From: Azolla caroliniana
Taxonomy: Eukaryota > Polypodiophyta
Direction: 5' to 3'
Assembly (NCBI GenBank): GCA_043228905.1
Contig: JBHGNT010000001.1
Span: forward strand, 2,976,001-3,040,000
DNA: 64,000 bases
Shown: piece after piece, positions 1-12,119 of the stretch
Layout: every line of letters starts with the position of its first letter
Position numbering within the stretch: the stretch's first letter is position 1
The notes under the pieces: model-generated
Databases searched by the model: none
What the model was told of the DNA's origin: nothing
What the model saw: the letters and a program-made list of their open reading frames with translations, nothing else
Translations under genes and position numbers: made by a program

Positions 1-2973
1 TGCAAAATGCTGCTGAAGGATGTCCGACACGTTCCGGAGGTTCGATTGAACCTGATTTCGGCCGGGAGGCTAGACGATGAAGGCTACGCAGGTAGCATCC
101 GGAACGGCGTAATGAAGTTCAGCAAGGGGAGCCTGATAGTGGCTCGGGCCCGGAAAGACAACACACTGTACCTGATGAATGCCCGGTTATGTCCGGAAGA
201 GCTGAATGTGGCAGCCGACACTGCCGGTGAGCTGTGGCACAAAAGACTGTGCCACATGAGTGAGAAGGGGATGAAGAGGCTTGCAGAAGACAACCTTATT
301 CCAGTGAAGCACGTGCACCTGGAGAAGTGCACCGATTGCCTGGCCGGTAAGCAGAACCGAGCCTCCTTCCACTCAAGGCCACCGACGAGACGTAGTGTAC
401 CATTGGAGTTGGTACACACTGATGTGTGTCAAGTAGAAACGAAGTCACATGGCGGAGCCCAGTACTTCGTGACATTCATTGATGACCACAGCCGGAAGCT
501 GTGGACGGCACCGATGAAGACAAAGGACCAAGTGTTGTCCGTCTTCAAAGAACTCCACGCGAGAGTGGAAAGAGAATCCGGCAAGAAGCTGAAAGCGATA
601 CGAGCGGATAACGGAGGGGAATACCGGGGACAGTTCCAGGAGTACTGTCGCTCGAAGGGAATCCGGCTCGAGTTTACTGTGCCGAAGACGCCGGAACTGA
701 ACGGGCTGGCCGAGAGGATGAACCGGACCATAATGGAGAGGGTCCGGAGTATGCTGGCGCATGCGAAATTACCCAAGGGGTTTTGGGCTGAGGCAATGTC
801 GACGACGACATATGTGATAAACCGATCACCCTCAGTACCTTTGGACGGAGACACGCCGCAGAGAGTGTGGACCGGTAGGGAAATATCTTACCGGCATCTG
901 AAGGTGTTCGGGTGTCTCGCATACGTGCATGTGGCAAAGGACCGGAGAGGAAAGCTAGATCCGAAGACCCGGCCATGCATATTCCTCGGTTACGGCGACG
1001 ACGAGTTCGGCTACCGAGTATGGGACCCGGTCGACAAGAAGATATTCAGGAGTCGAGATATCGTCTTTATGGAGGACAAGACACTCGCCGACTGGGAGTC
1101 GGAGAAGAAGATGAAGAGCTCCAAGTCGACCGGTGAGGATAAACTCTACGAGGAGCAGTCCCGACCGGCAAGGGACCGGTTAGCACTCGAGGATCCGGCC
1201 GAAGACGGTGAAGAAACCGAACCGGCCGAAGAAGACGAAGATGATACCGGAACCGGCCCCGATCCCGAAATGGATTCGGATGAAGAAGAAGAATCGGAAG
1301 AACCGGTTACCGAAGCTCCCGAACGGAGATATCCTCTAAGAGAGAGGAGGGCCCCCCGGAGATTTCCGGATCCAGAGCACGTGCTGCTAACCGACGAGGG
1401 GGAGCCGGAGAGCTTTGAAGAAGCAAAGCACGACACCCAGAGCCGCAGGTGGTTGAGTGCCATGCAGGACGAGATGGATTCCCTGCATGAGAACCACACA
1501 TATGAACTTGTGGAGTTGCCGAAAGGAAAGCGGGCACTTCGAAACAAGTGGGTGTTCAAGCTGAAACCGGGAGATGCCGGAAACCCCCCGAGATACAAAG
1601 CCAGGATCGTGGTGAAGGGGTTTCAGCAGAAGAAGGGCGTCGACTTCGACGAGATATTTGCCCCGGTAGTGAAGATGACCTCCATCCGGACGGTGCTGAG
1701 CATAGCGGCAAGCATGGACCTCGAGGTAGAACAGATGGACGTGAAGACGGCATTCCTTCACGGTGACCTCGATGAAGAGATCTACATGCAACAACCGGAA
1801 GGATTCGAGAAGAAAGGGAAGGAGCACCTGGTATGCCGGTTGAAGAAGAGCCTTTACGGACTGAAGCAGGCTCCCCGGCAATGGTACCGGAAATTCGACT
1901 CCTTCATGACCGACGAAGGGTACCTCAAAACGCAGTCCGACCACTGCGTGTTTGTGAAGAAGTTCGAAGGCGGAGACTCTCTAATACTCCTCCTGTACGT
2001 GGACGACATGTTGATCGTCGGACGGGACCAGGTCAAGATACGGATGCTGAAGAAGGCTCTTCACCGAACCTTCTCAATGAAGGACTTGGGTCCGGCGAGG
2101 CAAATACTAGGGATGCACATCATCCGGGACCGGAAGAAGAAGCAGTTGTGGCTGTCACAGGAGAAGTACATGACGAAGGTGCTTCACCGGTTCAACATGT
2201 CGGAAGCAAGACCGGTCGGATCGACCCTCCCGGCAAACTGCAAGCTGTCCAACAAGCAAAGTCCCAAGACAAAGGCTGAAAAGGAGGATATGATGAAAGT
2301 GCCATATGCCTCAGCCGTCGGGAGCTTGATGTACGCCATGGTGTGTACGAGACCGGACATCGGATATGCAGTCGGAGTGGTGAGCCGGTACATGAGCAAT
2401 CCCGGCAAAGAGCATTGGAACGCGGCCAAGTGGATACTCCGATACCTGAAGGGCACGGCAAACGTGTGCCTCCGATTCGGCTCCGGTAAGCCCGAACTCG
2501 ACGGCTTTACTGATTCGGATATGTCGGCTGATGCAGATACCAGCCGGTCCACATCAGGGTATGTGATGACGTATGCAGGGGGAGCTGTTTCGTGGCAGTC
2601 GAGGCTGCAGAAGACGGTTGCGTTGTCAACCACGGAGGCGGAGTACATGGCAGCTGTTGAAGCTGGCAAGGAAATAATATGGATGAAGGACTTCATTAGA
2701 GAGCTCGGTATCCGACAGGAGGAGTACCGACTCTACTGCGACAGTCAGAGTGCAATCCACCTTGTGAAGAACGCGGCCTATCACTCCCGGACGAAGCACA
2801 TCCAGCGAAGATATCACTGGATCCGGGAAAGGATAGAAGACAAGGAGTTCGTGCTGACAAAGATCCACACGGACGAGAACGGATCGGATATGCTGACCAA
2901 GGTCCTCACACCCGACAAGCTGGAAGCATGCCGGAAGAGGATCGGATTGGAAAGACATCCCATGCCGAAGTGA
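1..2973 (+). CDS. Ty1/copia polyprotein, 3' part (copia-1): integrase, reverse transcriptase, RNase H
   Basis: The frame is already open at base 1, so the protein begins outside the window. The first ATG inside (base 7) is not the real start, because the same stretch lies mid-protein in copia-2. In order: GAG-pre-integrase zinc finger (HKRLCHMSEKG and CTDCLAGKQ, codons near 235-345), integrase core with Asp at 421, Asp at 607 and Glu at 712 (DD35E spacing), an acidic linker (about 1190-1320), reverse transcriptase with YVDDMLIV near 1996, and RNase H with TDSDMSADAD and LSTTEAEYMA. Stop TGA at 2971-2973. No stop or frameshift is visible. It is very close to copia-2 and so a recent copy. Integrase inserts the cDNA and RT/RNase H make it. 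Confidence 0.95.
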   Translation, partial: CKMLLKDVRHVPEVRLNLISAGRLDDEGYAGSIRNGVMKFSKGSLIVARARKDNTLYLMNARLCPEELNVAADTAGELWHKRLCHMSEKGMKRLAEDNLIPVKHVHLEKCTDCLAGKQNRASFHSRPPTRRSVPLELVHTDVCQVETKSHGGAQYFVTFIDDHSRKLWTAPMKTKDQVLSVFKELHARVERESGKKLKAIRADNGGEYRGQFQEYCRSKGIRLEFTVPKTPELNGLAERMNRTIMERVRSMLAHAKLPKGFWAEAMSTTTYVINRSPSVPLDGDTPQRVWTGREISYRHLKVFGCLAYVHVAKDRRGKLDPKTRPCIFLGYGDDEFGYRVWDPVDKKIFRSRDIVFMEDKTLADWESEKKMKSSKSTGEDKLYEEQSRPARDRLALEDPAEDGEETEPAEEDEDDTGTGPDPEMDSDEEEESEEPVTEAPERRYPLRERRAPRRFPDPEHVLLTDEGEPESFEEAKHDTQSRRWLSAMQDEMDSLHENHTYELVELPKGKRALRNKWVFKLKPGDAGNPPRYKARIVVKGFQQKKGVDFDEIFAPVVKMTSIRTVLSIAASMDLEVEQMDVKTAFLHGDLDEEIYMQQPEGFEKKGKEHLVCRLKKSLYGLKQAPRQWYRKFDSFMTDEGYLKTQSDHCVFVKKFEGGDSLILLLYVDDMLIVGRDQVKIRMLKKALHRTFSMKDLGPARQILGMHIIRDRKKKQLWLSQEKYMTKVLHRFNMSEARPVGSTLPANCKLSNKQSPKTKAEKEDMMKVPYASAVGSLMYAMVCTRPDIGYAVGVVSRYMSNPGKEHWNAAKWILRYLKGTANVCLRFGSGKPELDGFTDSDMSADADTSRSTSGYVMTYAGGAVSWQSRLQKTVALSTTEAEYMAAVEAGKEIIWMKDFIRELGIRQEEYRLYCDSQSAIHLVKNAAYHSRTKHIQRRYHWIRERIEDKEFVLTKIHTDENGSDMLTKVLTPDKLEACRKRIGLERHPMPK

Positions 2974-2983
2974 AGGGGGAGTT

Positions 2984-3590
2984 TGTTGAGATTACGGTCC
3001 CTTCGGATGGGATGGTCGGATGTCGGAGATGAATGCCGACGAGCCCGGTTTCGGTTTCGGATCCGGATGACGAAGACCCCGGCTTCGGTGCCGGATGACG
3101 AATGTACCCGGAGAGCGATCCGGATGCAGGGACATATCCGTGAATATGTTCGCTATGGGCCCCTGAGGCTATAGTTGTAAATAGCCCAAAGTCGTATAAG
3201 TATAAATATGACTTAGGGCAAACTGTTTTGTTGTTGCTTCTCATTTTTTCTGTTTTTCCACTTTAGAGGAGTGAAGAGGGAGCAGCCGTGAGAGAGAGAG
3301 AGATAGAGCGCGAGAGAGGAAGAGGACGACGCCTCTGTGTATTTCCGCCGCCTGTGGCTAGGACAGCGAGCTCAAGGTCGTCGCCTTGGAGCTCGTCATT
3401 GTATACTTCTCTTTGTATAGTGTTGTTTGGAGTCTTGTACTCCCGTGGTTTTTCCCATCTAGGGTTTTCCATGTTAATCCCTGTGTACTCGTGTATTTCT
3501 CTCTTTGGTTCCTATTTTCTGCTGCATTGATCCGCGATTACTCGGTTGTGGCCGAGCGAAGAAGGTGAATCGAAGCGTTGATTCCCAACA
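2984..3590 (+). repeat. 3' LTR of copia-1
   Basis: Starts TGTTGAGATTACGG directly after the polypurine tract AAGGGGGAG (2973-2981) and ends ATTCCCAACA. It shares its body with the copia-2 LTRs: TATAAATA box near 3201-3208, a GA-rich stretch near 3288-3320, then the conserved CTCGGTTGTGGCCGAG near the 3' end. The base five after the end is CAATA, the candidate 3' target duplication; its 5' partner lies outside the window. Confidence 0.9.
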
Positions 3591-6363
3591 CAATACATGT
3601 GTTGTAGCCACATTGAGTGCCAACTATGCCTATTCTCAACCATGTTGATTGGCAACCACCATATTACATGAATTCATGTTCTACCTTGTATCTCTATAGT
3701 CTAGACTCTACCCCATGTTTGATCCCTAACTATTGGTTAGTCGAACACATCATGATGAACACGGCCATGTCCCTCCCCATATTGGTTTCCATTTCATTGA
3801 ACATAGCTAGTGGAAATTTTTGTGACACGGGCAAAAGACACTATATGTAGGTGTCAGTTAGTTCTCTACCCACTTAAATTCATGAGCCGACTCTTACTAC
3901 ATGGATCAAGATTTTTCCATCACACATCTAAATCCTTTTGTGTAAGTTCCCTTATTTAAAATCTTTATCAGTTATTAATGGACACTTCATGGATGTATTT
4001 ATGATTTTTTTGTTGAATGGATTGATTTGACATTCTAGATCCCCAACTAGCAAGTACACCAATTGACATAGATGCCCTACCATTGATCTTAAGTAATGAA
4101 TTTGGAGAATCTTAATGGACACAATACTTAAAGAAGCTATATATTTGGGGAGCATACACCTGGTTTGAATCCTTTCAAGGGATGAATGCAAAGCTATTTT
4201 TTGTACTACTCGTTATTGACATTTCGAGTACACACTTATGCTTTCAATATGACAAATGCTTCCAGAATGAATGGAAAATAACATTTTTTGAGATTTCCTT
4301 CGCATTTCCACTAAAGTTGATCTGGAAGATGTCTTCATATCAACATTGGTCAGTTTCTACAACAATTCCAAGAAAATGACCTCTATACCAAACTAAAGAA
4401 GTGTAACTTCAACAACCCAAGCCCCATCACGGTGAATGCAATTATGATTAACTACATAGAAAAACACGGGGAATTAATCACGTGGAATGCAAATTACACC
4501 AATGAAGCAACTTAATTAAGTGTTGATTTGCACCATCTTGTAATTCCTCTAGAATTCTCAGGAGGTAGAATTCCTTCCCTAGCATCCTGTTAGCTTTTGT
4601 TAATGGCAATTTAAGACATCTTAAGTAAATTCTTCAGTTTTTGTACTAAGCTTTAGAGAATACCGCACCTGATGGCAAGACTTTATTGGGGGTGTGATTC
4701 AGTCACACTACAATCAGAGGCACGCCTGCACAGTGAGGCTCGAAGCAAATAATGTGACAGACATACATGATGGGAACTGCTAGATACAAAAAGACCATTG
4801 CCACACTGAGTAGGTTTCTGTATTTTAATCTTGACTAATTAACAATCCCTTAACTCTGTTTTCCCCTCTAATCAATCTCCATTGACCCCATTAGGCTCGT
4901 TAAAATCACATGGGTGAGCTTGACGATCACGATTATGGTTGAATCATGGGTACACCATCGCAGTCAGAACCACCCTCATCGATGACTCCAAGGTTATAGT
5001 TCCTCACAGGAAAAGCAAAATCTGGATTGACACAGCCCTGGGTGGATCCATTGCCCCTCAGATGGAAGAATATGTGTCTTGATCCTATCCCCTTTTGATT
5101 AATTAAGTTGGAAGCATTATTAAGTGTCTAGAAATCTTGATATTAATCGTCTCACCTGGATCCCAATAACCAATTGCAGCATTTTATTTAAGAGCCTCCA
5201 TTATAGAATTTATACAATAACCTTACAAGTTACAATAATAGAGACTACAAGAGTTTTTTTATATTGTACCATTGTTTCAGTATGTATGTATACTAATTTA
5301 GAGTTACTTTGGGAGCTTTAAATCTTAAATAATACAAGGGGGCATTTTGGGAAATCAGTGAGAAATTAATGTTTAATTGCTTCAACTTCATTTCCATTGA
5401 AATTTTATTGGATACTGTGAACACATTGACATTCTTGTCAACTTTGTCCATCCATTTAGGGTAAAGTGTCTTGTTGACTTTAAAACTTAGAGAGCTTCTT
5501 TTTTTCCTTCTAGTTTGACAAGGGACCAGACAAAACAATATTGTGGAAATTAGGTCATAGGCACCCATGCATCATGAACATCAATACCGTTGTCTAGCAA
5601 TATTTGACAAAGGAACCAAACAATGTTGTGGAAATTAGGTTGTAGGCATTCATGTCTATGGTTTCTGCATATGATGGCTAGATTCAAGGTTGATAACCAA
5701 AAGAGAACAGGCTTAAAAAAAAAAGGAGATCAATTGTGTTGCTTTTCTCGTTTCTATACCTATCTTTTCATTGTTTCTATAAATTCCCTTGGTTATCACC
5801 TCTTGGGCACATATATGTGGTATGGAGTAATGTACGATAGAATTATCTCATTTTGCTCAATTAAATATGTTATTCGAGTAATTATGTACTTCATCAACTC
5901 ACTTCCTTCTCTCTCTTTTGGGGATTGACTATGGGCATTTTGGGAATGTAACTAAAACTTAGATGGCATTTGAGTTGTTACAAAGTTTTCCCAAATGTCA
6001 AATACCCCAACAATAATATTCAAGTGTTTTTTGAAAGAAAGATGCACCTTAGTATATTACTTGAGAACTATACATAGAGTAAATAGACGGAGAAATTTCA
6101 TCTCACTTCTATTGTGATACAAAGGTTAGTATAAGCATGTAATCAAACGGACGATGTCATATATGAAACAAGTGGAGCAATAACTATGAGCTATGCCACA
6201 GAAAAGAAGGTATGGTATAATTCCGCCTCTGACCAGAAGTTGTGTTTGAAAATAAATGAAGCCCTCGCCATCGTTTCTTAAAGGCCACTTGACGTTAGCA
6301 TAGAACATCAGTCAAACCCAACAAATCATCATATTGACCATGTATTATGTGGAGAAATAACAT
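3591..6363. other. AT-rich intergenic sequence, no gene recognised
   Basis: I see no ORF with a family signature here. There is a weak, diverged direct repeat around 5517-5650 (two stretches reading GTGGAAATTAGG followed by TAGGCA about 85 bp apart). Otherwise this looks like decayed repeat sequence. Confidence 0.5.
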
Positions 6364-8045
6364 CTAGAATTCAATAAGCATGGTGCGGAGATGTATGTGA
6401 GCGTTGTTAAAAACACCATCACATCTCGCTTTCCATATTATCCAAAGAGCCAACACCGTAATAATAATCCCAAATAACTAGATTTTCAATTCTGAACTGT
6501 TGAATAGAAGATGGAAATGAGGTGAGATAGAGGTGTCTATGAGAAAAGCAAAAGCCATGAGAAGCATGTGTACTTTCATACCTCATAACATCTCCATAAA
6601 GGACACCCCATAATACTGCCCCCTCATGAGAAAATAGATTCAACGAGAATAATGTTATCTTAGCAATAAAAACAACTTACTCCAAAATTGCTTGATCTTG
6701 GGACATAACCAAAACACATGCAGAATAGATTCCATAGGTGCACCACAATGCATTCCACAAGCATATTGCTGATTTTGCCTCAGCCAATCACCAACATGAA
6801 GTGTGTAATGCTTCAACAACCAACGAACACAAATAACTTTTTTCGGCAATTGCATACTCCACAACAATTTCCAAAATTTGGTAAGTTGCAATGAATGCAC
6901 ATTATTCGCAATCCAATGTTTCATGACAACATAGCATTTATACTTTGATTGCAACAACAAATTTCTACCTAGCTTAACCGAATATTGAAAAAACTCTAAA
7001 TGTTTACCATTTCAACCAACACTCGACTTTTTCCATTGATAATTAGCCTGATCCCAGTTCAAATTGTGAAGATGTTTTTAAAAAAAAACCTACAATGAGC
7101 AACACAACAAACATTCTTGAAAGGGTGGATCCAAAAACACTTTTTTCCGGATCATGCAACTACTCGAATATGTAGCTGAAACATTGGCGGACATCCACAC
7201 ATCCAATGCAGAAAATACATGCCACAACCTACCATCATCATCCACATTAAAGTATATCGCAACACCCGTAGTGTTAGTTACTTTAGCTCCTAAAATAACT
7301 TCTAAAGGAGAGAAATAACCAAGCTAAATATGATTACTAGAGTGGAATCATGAAGCCATAAATTGTCCCAATGCCACTTGCATATCATTGCACATAATAA
7401 CACCTCCTCGAACTGAACTCATCAACAAAGATTGTAACTGATGATTCATAACATAACACCTACATGATAGAACATTACCTGCAATTGATGCATCCAAAGA
7501 AGCCCAATTCAGCCTAGGACGGCTACCAAGCAAAAAACTTCTAGCTTAGAGAAGAGAAAATTCCAAGTCCAAGGCTGTCTCAACACGTCATGCATTGTTA
7601 AAGGCATTTTCTGAACTAGAAATTTTTAACAAACCAACTTGTGAGAATTCCATTAAAAAATCTATCTTCTGGCAAGGTTGTTGTAAACAAATGAAAATTC
7701 GTAATAAAGGCCCACCTTAATGAGGGTTGCCACACTCCGCCTATTGTCTGACACATAGTAGACAACCTATGCATCATCAGCTGATTCCAAACACATTGAA
7801 TTGGCAACATAGCTCTACACACAAATTTAGAAAGCAAAGCCTTACATTGTGATTCCTGATCCACCAACCCTAACCCACCCTTTTGTTTTGGAGCAATCAA
7901 TACTGCCCAAGCTACTTTAGGCCTTTATCTTGACTTGTTTTTCCTCCCCTAATGTAATTGCAAATGAGGCGTTGCACCTGCAAAATACATGACCTAGCAA
8001 ACAACGTAGTAGAAGCAATATACCAAATAGTTGTTAGAAGAACTT
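6364..8045 (-). mobile_element. L1-type LINE fragment: end of ORF2 (RT C-terminus and zinc-binding RT tail)
   Basis: Read on the minus strand. At 8045-7616 the post-RT block contains KVAWAVLIAPKQKGGLGLVD (frameshifted just upstream). At 6960-6655 is the plant LINE zinc-binding RT domain (KLLWSMQLPKK, CGMHCGAPMESILHVFWLC). The C-terminal tail includes LWIIWKARCDGVFNNAH and ends at a TAG at 6364-6366. Several frameshifts separate the blocks. The RT core, endonuclease and 5' end are absent. The next LINE piece on the same strand is at 44.4-45.9 kb, beyond the nested LTR elements. Confidence 0.85.
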
Positions 8046-9678
8046 GGTTAGAATATTCAAGTATTTAAATTTATGAATTCCTACTTATAATACAAAATCA
8101 ATGAATCATTGTGAGAGCTAAATTTAGGGATCTGGGTTAATTCATTACATTAATCCCAATTATGATGTGATTTGATTAAAGGTGATCACACAAATAATAA
8201 TTCATTTAGTGTTGTACTTTGCAATGCTTAGTGTTGTAGCTACAATTATTAACCATGTATTTACAATAATTCAATTTATAATTATCAATAATGTAATGTT
8301 TTCTAAGATTGACATTCAAGAGTTCATATGCTATGCTATATTATATTGCATTTGATGTGTTGATTGTTTTGATTTGAAGAGCTCTACTATGTAATGTGTA
8401 TGAGTTTTGAAGATGAAATCACAAGACTAGGTAAGTTTGATACTCATAAGCATTAAAATGTCAACTTACAAAGCATGAAATTTGGATTGCATTTTTTTAA
8501 ACAAAAAGATACGCCTTGGGATTATAAAATCACAAGAAATACAAAAGTTGTGTTGGATAAACAAATATACCAATTGATTCTCTTGTACTCACATCATGGC
8601 CGATTTGCATCTCTAGCAACAAAATCCATAAACAAAGTTAGTACACATTGTTTCCCAATCTAATGTGGGTGATTGGAAGGCGCGATGTACATTAGTTTTT
8701 GACAATGTCACTCACGAATCACGATGGTTCTGTTATAATTGTTGAATTCTGGTTGTTGCTTATTCATACATTACATGCCAGTCAATATGAAAGTTAATGC
8801 CATTCATACATTACGTGGTCAATGTTGATGCTATTTTCAAAAAGCAAATGCATTTTAAAAGGTTATGGGATTCAATGCTCATTTTTAGGGAAAATGGAGA
8901 TCACATACCATCGATGCATATTGTTCCTGTCATTTTGGAAATTTGGATTGCGTATATAGTATCAAGATCAACTTGGGTCATCCATGGTCATGGATGTTTA
9001 ATGGATGGGTGGTGGATGTTCGTGGATTAGTCCTCATGGCTATCACGGATGGGTAGTGATACATCATGCATGCGTCATGGCTATCATGGCTATCATAGAT
9101 GGGGAATGATACATCATGCACACACCATAAAGATGAAATCCTTGGTTTTAAAAGCTTGCCAACCACGTGTTTGTATTAAACTATTTTCAGTTGAGCACAA
9201 AAGCAATCATGAACGTGACACATCACCTTTCATTTTCAAAGGCATTGATTGGTACACTCAAGTTAATATTGCTAGTATTATTAAATTGGCTTGAGATAAT
9301 TTGATAGTATGGCTAATCTTACCAAATTTGTGCTCTTGGATTAACAATGATTGACTATTAAAAAGGGAACAATTAATGGACAAGGATCGTGGATATGATT
9401 ACTGACTAGTATAGGTGGATAAAAGATTGAACATATAACATTGGGACTTCTAACCATGATTATGTAACATATATGCAATTAAGCATTACTAAATTGTTCA
9501 AGGACATCCTTAATACGAATTCGTCACTAACACAATCAACAATAGGAAAATTTGAATTCAAGTTATAAGTGTTTATTTCTTTGCATGCGTAGGTGAAATT
9601 CCAAACTACAAAGCATGCCCAAAGCTTAACTTCCCCATAGTTTCCATGATGTAATAACTTTTGGAGAATATTTCGAAT
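8046..9678. other. AT-rich sequence, no gene recognised
   Basis: No coding signature. Around 8965-9120 there is a run of short degenerate repeats built on CATGG/GGATG words (for example ATGGCTATCATGGCTATCAT near 9077), suggesting a small decayed satellite. Confidence 0.4.
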
Positions 9679-10126
9679 GCCTCCTTAGTATGTTTGTGCA
9701 TAATAAGCATTTCAAGAGCTATATATTACATTTCATATGTTTCGTTGAGTCAAACAATGTGTAATATGGGATGCAAACCATAATATAAGATGTCTTATAG
9801 ATGACCAGTTACAATCATTCTGTTTTATACAATGAACATTAGAATGATGTGATGCTAATTTGATTAAGGTTCGATTAGCTTCTTTTGGACAATACATTGA
9901 AGGCCTCCTTAGTAGTTATGCCACATAATAAGGACATCAAGAAATGTGTATTACATGTGATCGGTTTCCTTGAGTCAAACAATGTGTAATATTGGATGCA
10001 AACCACGATATAAGATGTTCTATAGATGATTGACAATCAATTTCTCATATACAATGAACATTACAATGATGGGATTGTTGATTTGCTTAAGGTTCACATA
10101 GCCCCTTTTCACAAAAAATAATAATT
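9679..10126. repeat. 224-bp diverged tandem duplication
   Basis: Two copies start with GCCTCCTTAGTA at 9679 and 9903. Shared blocks in the same order include GAGTCAAACAATGTGTAATA, GGATGCAAACCA, ATATAAGATG and ACAATGAACATTA. Copies differ by many substitutions and small indels, so this is an old duplication. No coding potential seen. Confidence 0.75.
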
Positions 10127-10819
10127 CAAAAACCCTATTGCCAAGACTTTTGGAAGTCCCAAGTATGTCACACATGATTGATATCAAAATCATGGGAGCT
10201 TTCAACTTGTCCCAAAATTGCTTGTGGAATTCAACAACTAGACTATCCCATCTAGGGAAATAAACAACCTCTCATATACTTTCATGAGGTATAAGATTGT
10301 TGATAACCCTTGGCAAAGATTTCAAGCAGGGTATGCCCATTTTTTGTGTGCATACATTAAAGATAAACTATGCAATAACTTATCCTCAGTAATCATGTGC
10401 TCTTAAGCACATATCTTCTATTAGTTCATTTAATAGATAAAATAAGAGGGGTCACTTGAAATCTTTTTCGTAAGCTCTCAATTACATTTATGTGAACTTT
10501 TGATTATTTCATTTTCATGATTACCAATAAATAATCTGACAAGAATTAATCACGCTTCAAACCTAACAAAATGCATTATAACAAACATAATATAATATAA
10601 TAATATAATAGACCATCATTTTAAAAGAATCTAGATATTTGGGGACAAATTTACTTTTCATTTACTTTTAAAAGACGATGAATCAGTTCTAGGGAGTGAC
10701 AGGGAGGCTTGATTATGTTTTCATTTACTTTTCAAATTTGGGGGGCGGTTTTCTGTGAGGATGAGTGGAGTCAAACTGTCAAAAGGTGTTGTATTAGGAC
10801 GTATACATTTAGTAGCAGG
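10127..10819. other. AT-rich sequence, nothing recognised
   Basis: No ORF or RNA signature seen. A short AT-only stretch lies near 10590-10610. Confidence 0.4.
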
Positions 10820-11316
10820 TCTTCTGTGTTGCTGGCTATGAGCATGCTGAAGAAGGATTGAAATGGTTCAAAGCTAGGAGCTGTGAGGGCTTGTCTCAAG
10901 ATGCAACTACTTTGGTTTCTATCTAAGGAATAACTTGGTGCAAAGTGTTGATTGCAAATTATGCTGAACATGAATATGAGCATGCTGAAGAAGCATTGAA
11001 ATGGTTCATACCTATGTATCATGGAATTCATTGATTGCGGGATACGTTGAATATGGACCTTTTAATGATGTTTTCAAATGTATTCAGCAAATGAAGTTGG
11101 AGGAGAATGTTCCAAATGTTGTAACATATTTGTGATGCTTGAAAGCATGTGGAAGAATTGGAGACGTTGACAAAGTACGAAGACTGTAGGTAGAGATTGT
11201 ATGGGATGGTCTCAAAAGTGATATTTGTATTGACAATAGTGTGATAGGGATGTATGCTAGGTGTTGATATTTGTTAGATGCACAAGATGTATTTGATACT
11301 CTTGCAAACAGAGATA
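10820..11316 (+). pseudogene. Pentatricopeptide-repeat (PPR, PLS-type) gene remnant
   Basis: Plus-strand translation shows PPR wording across about 160 codons. First AEEGLKWFK and GLSQDATTLVSI, then VLIANYAEHEYEHAEEALKW in another frame, then SWNSLIAGYVEYGPFND, QQMKLEENVPNVVTY, CLKACGRIGDVDK, NSVIGMYARC and DAQDVFDTLANRDI. These match PLS-class repeats (SW..LI.GY, LKACG, MYAKC, A..VFD). At least three in-frame stops and a frameshift kill it. No start and no E/DYW tail are visible. Live PPR proteins bind organelle RNA for editing or processing. The wording resembles fern and lycophyte PPR families (inference). Confidence 0.8.
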
Positions 11317-11710
11317 TTGCCCTACCAACCTCACAAGGATGTCATCAGCGGATGAGTTGTGGTTAGGGGTGAAATGCCACTTGAACCGAAGACTTGTGGT
11401 TATTTCTTGCAGAATGCTCTTGGAGTAGTCTAGTTTTTGCTTGCTTCTTTCCTTCTCCCACGTGTGCCGGCAGATGACGTCTATTCGGGCGTGTTCACTC
11501 ACTCACGCGATATTGTTGGGCTATGAAAACCCAAAAAGATACAGACCCAGTTAAGGTGTGTGATATTATTGCATCAACTACCGTAGCTCCAGCCTCTTCG
11601 GGTGTCGTAAACGATGAGTGTTCGTCCTTGGAAAAATAGGATTCCTTGTTATTAGTCGCTCACACTCACCAATTTTTGGAAGGAAGGTTTGGTGTCCAAC
11701 CAAGGTTCGT
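11317..11710. other. Unassigned sequence left of element E
   Basis: This stretch occupies the place where the first ~145 bp of E's 5' LTR should be. It matches neither the E LTR, copia-3, nor anything else I can identify in the window. It marks a deletion or rearrangement breakpoint. Confidence 0.4.
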
Positions 11711-11926
11711 ATACAAAAAATATTGCTTTCATTTATTATTTCACTATAGAAAATTGATGTATATTCCAGATTTCTCTAGAACATTCTAGAAACTTTAGGA
11801 GTACTCCAGACAGCACTATAAAAAGAGGCACAAGGCATTATTTCGAATCAATTCGGTTCAACACCAATCTTACGCCTCCTAGTTGTTCTTGTATCTTTCT
11901 CCTTATAATATATATCTTCTATTGCC

Positions 11927-11979
<53 letters not shown>

Positions 11980-12065
11980 CTCGTGAGTTCCACACCATCT
12001 TCTCCTCTTAAGTACTCATAGTACTCATCCTCCTCTACCTCTAGTAGTAATTCCCTCTCCGTCTT
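11711..12065 (+). repeat. Element E 5' LTR, truncated at both ends
   Basis: Matches the 3' LTR from ACAAAAAATATTG onward (U3, TATAAAA at 11817-11823, CT and AT microsatellite at about 11934-11979, then CTCCTCTTAAGTACTCATAGTACTC) to CCGTCTT at 12065. The LTR's first ~145 bp and its TGACA terminus are missing, and no primer-binding site is visible before gag. Confidence 0.8.
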
Positions 12066-12119
12066 CTTACTCCTCCCTTCTTTCATACTAATCCTCTTAT
12101 CCCTCCTTTCTACAATACT

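Noticed and set aside
84-2958. Minus-strand frames under the copia coding regions
   Set aside because: Shadows of a strongly coding plus strand; the same shadows recur under copia-2.
7-2973. ATG at base 7 as the true start of a 988-aa protein
   Set aside because: The same residues lie in the middle of the copia-2 polyprotein, and the frame is open to the window edge.
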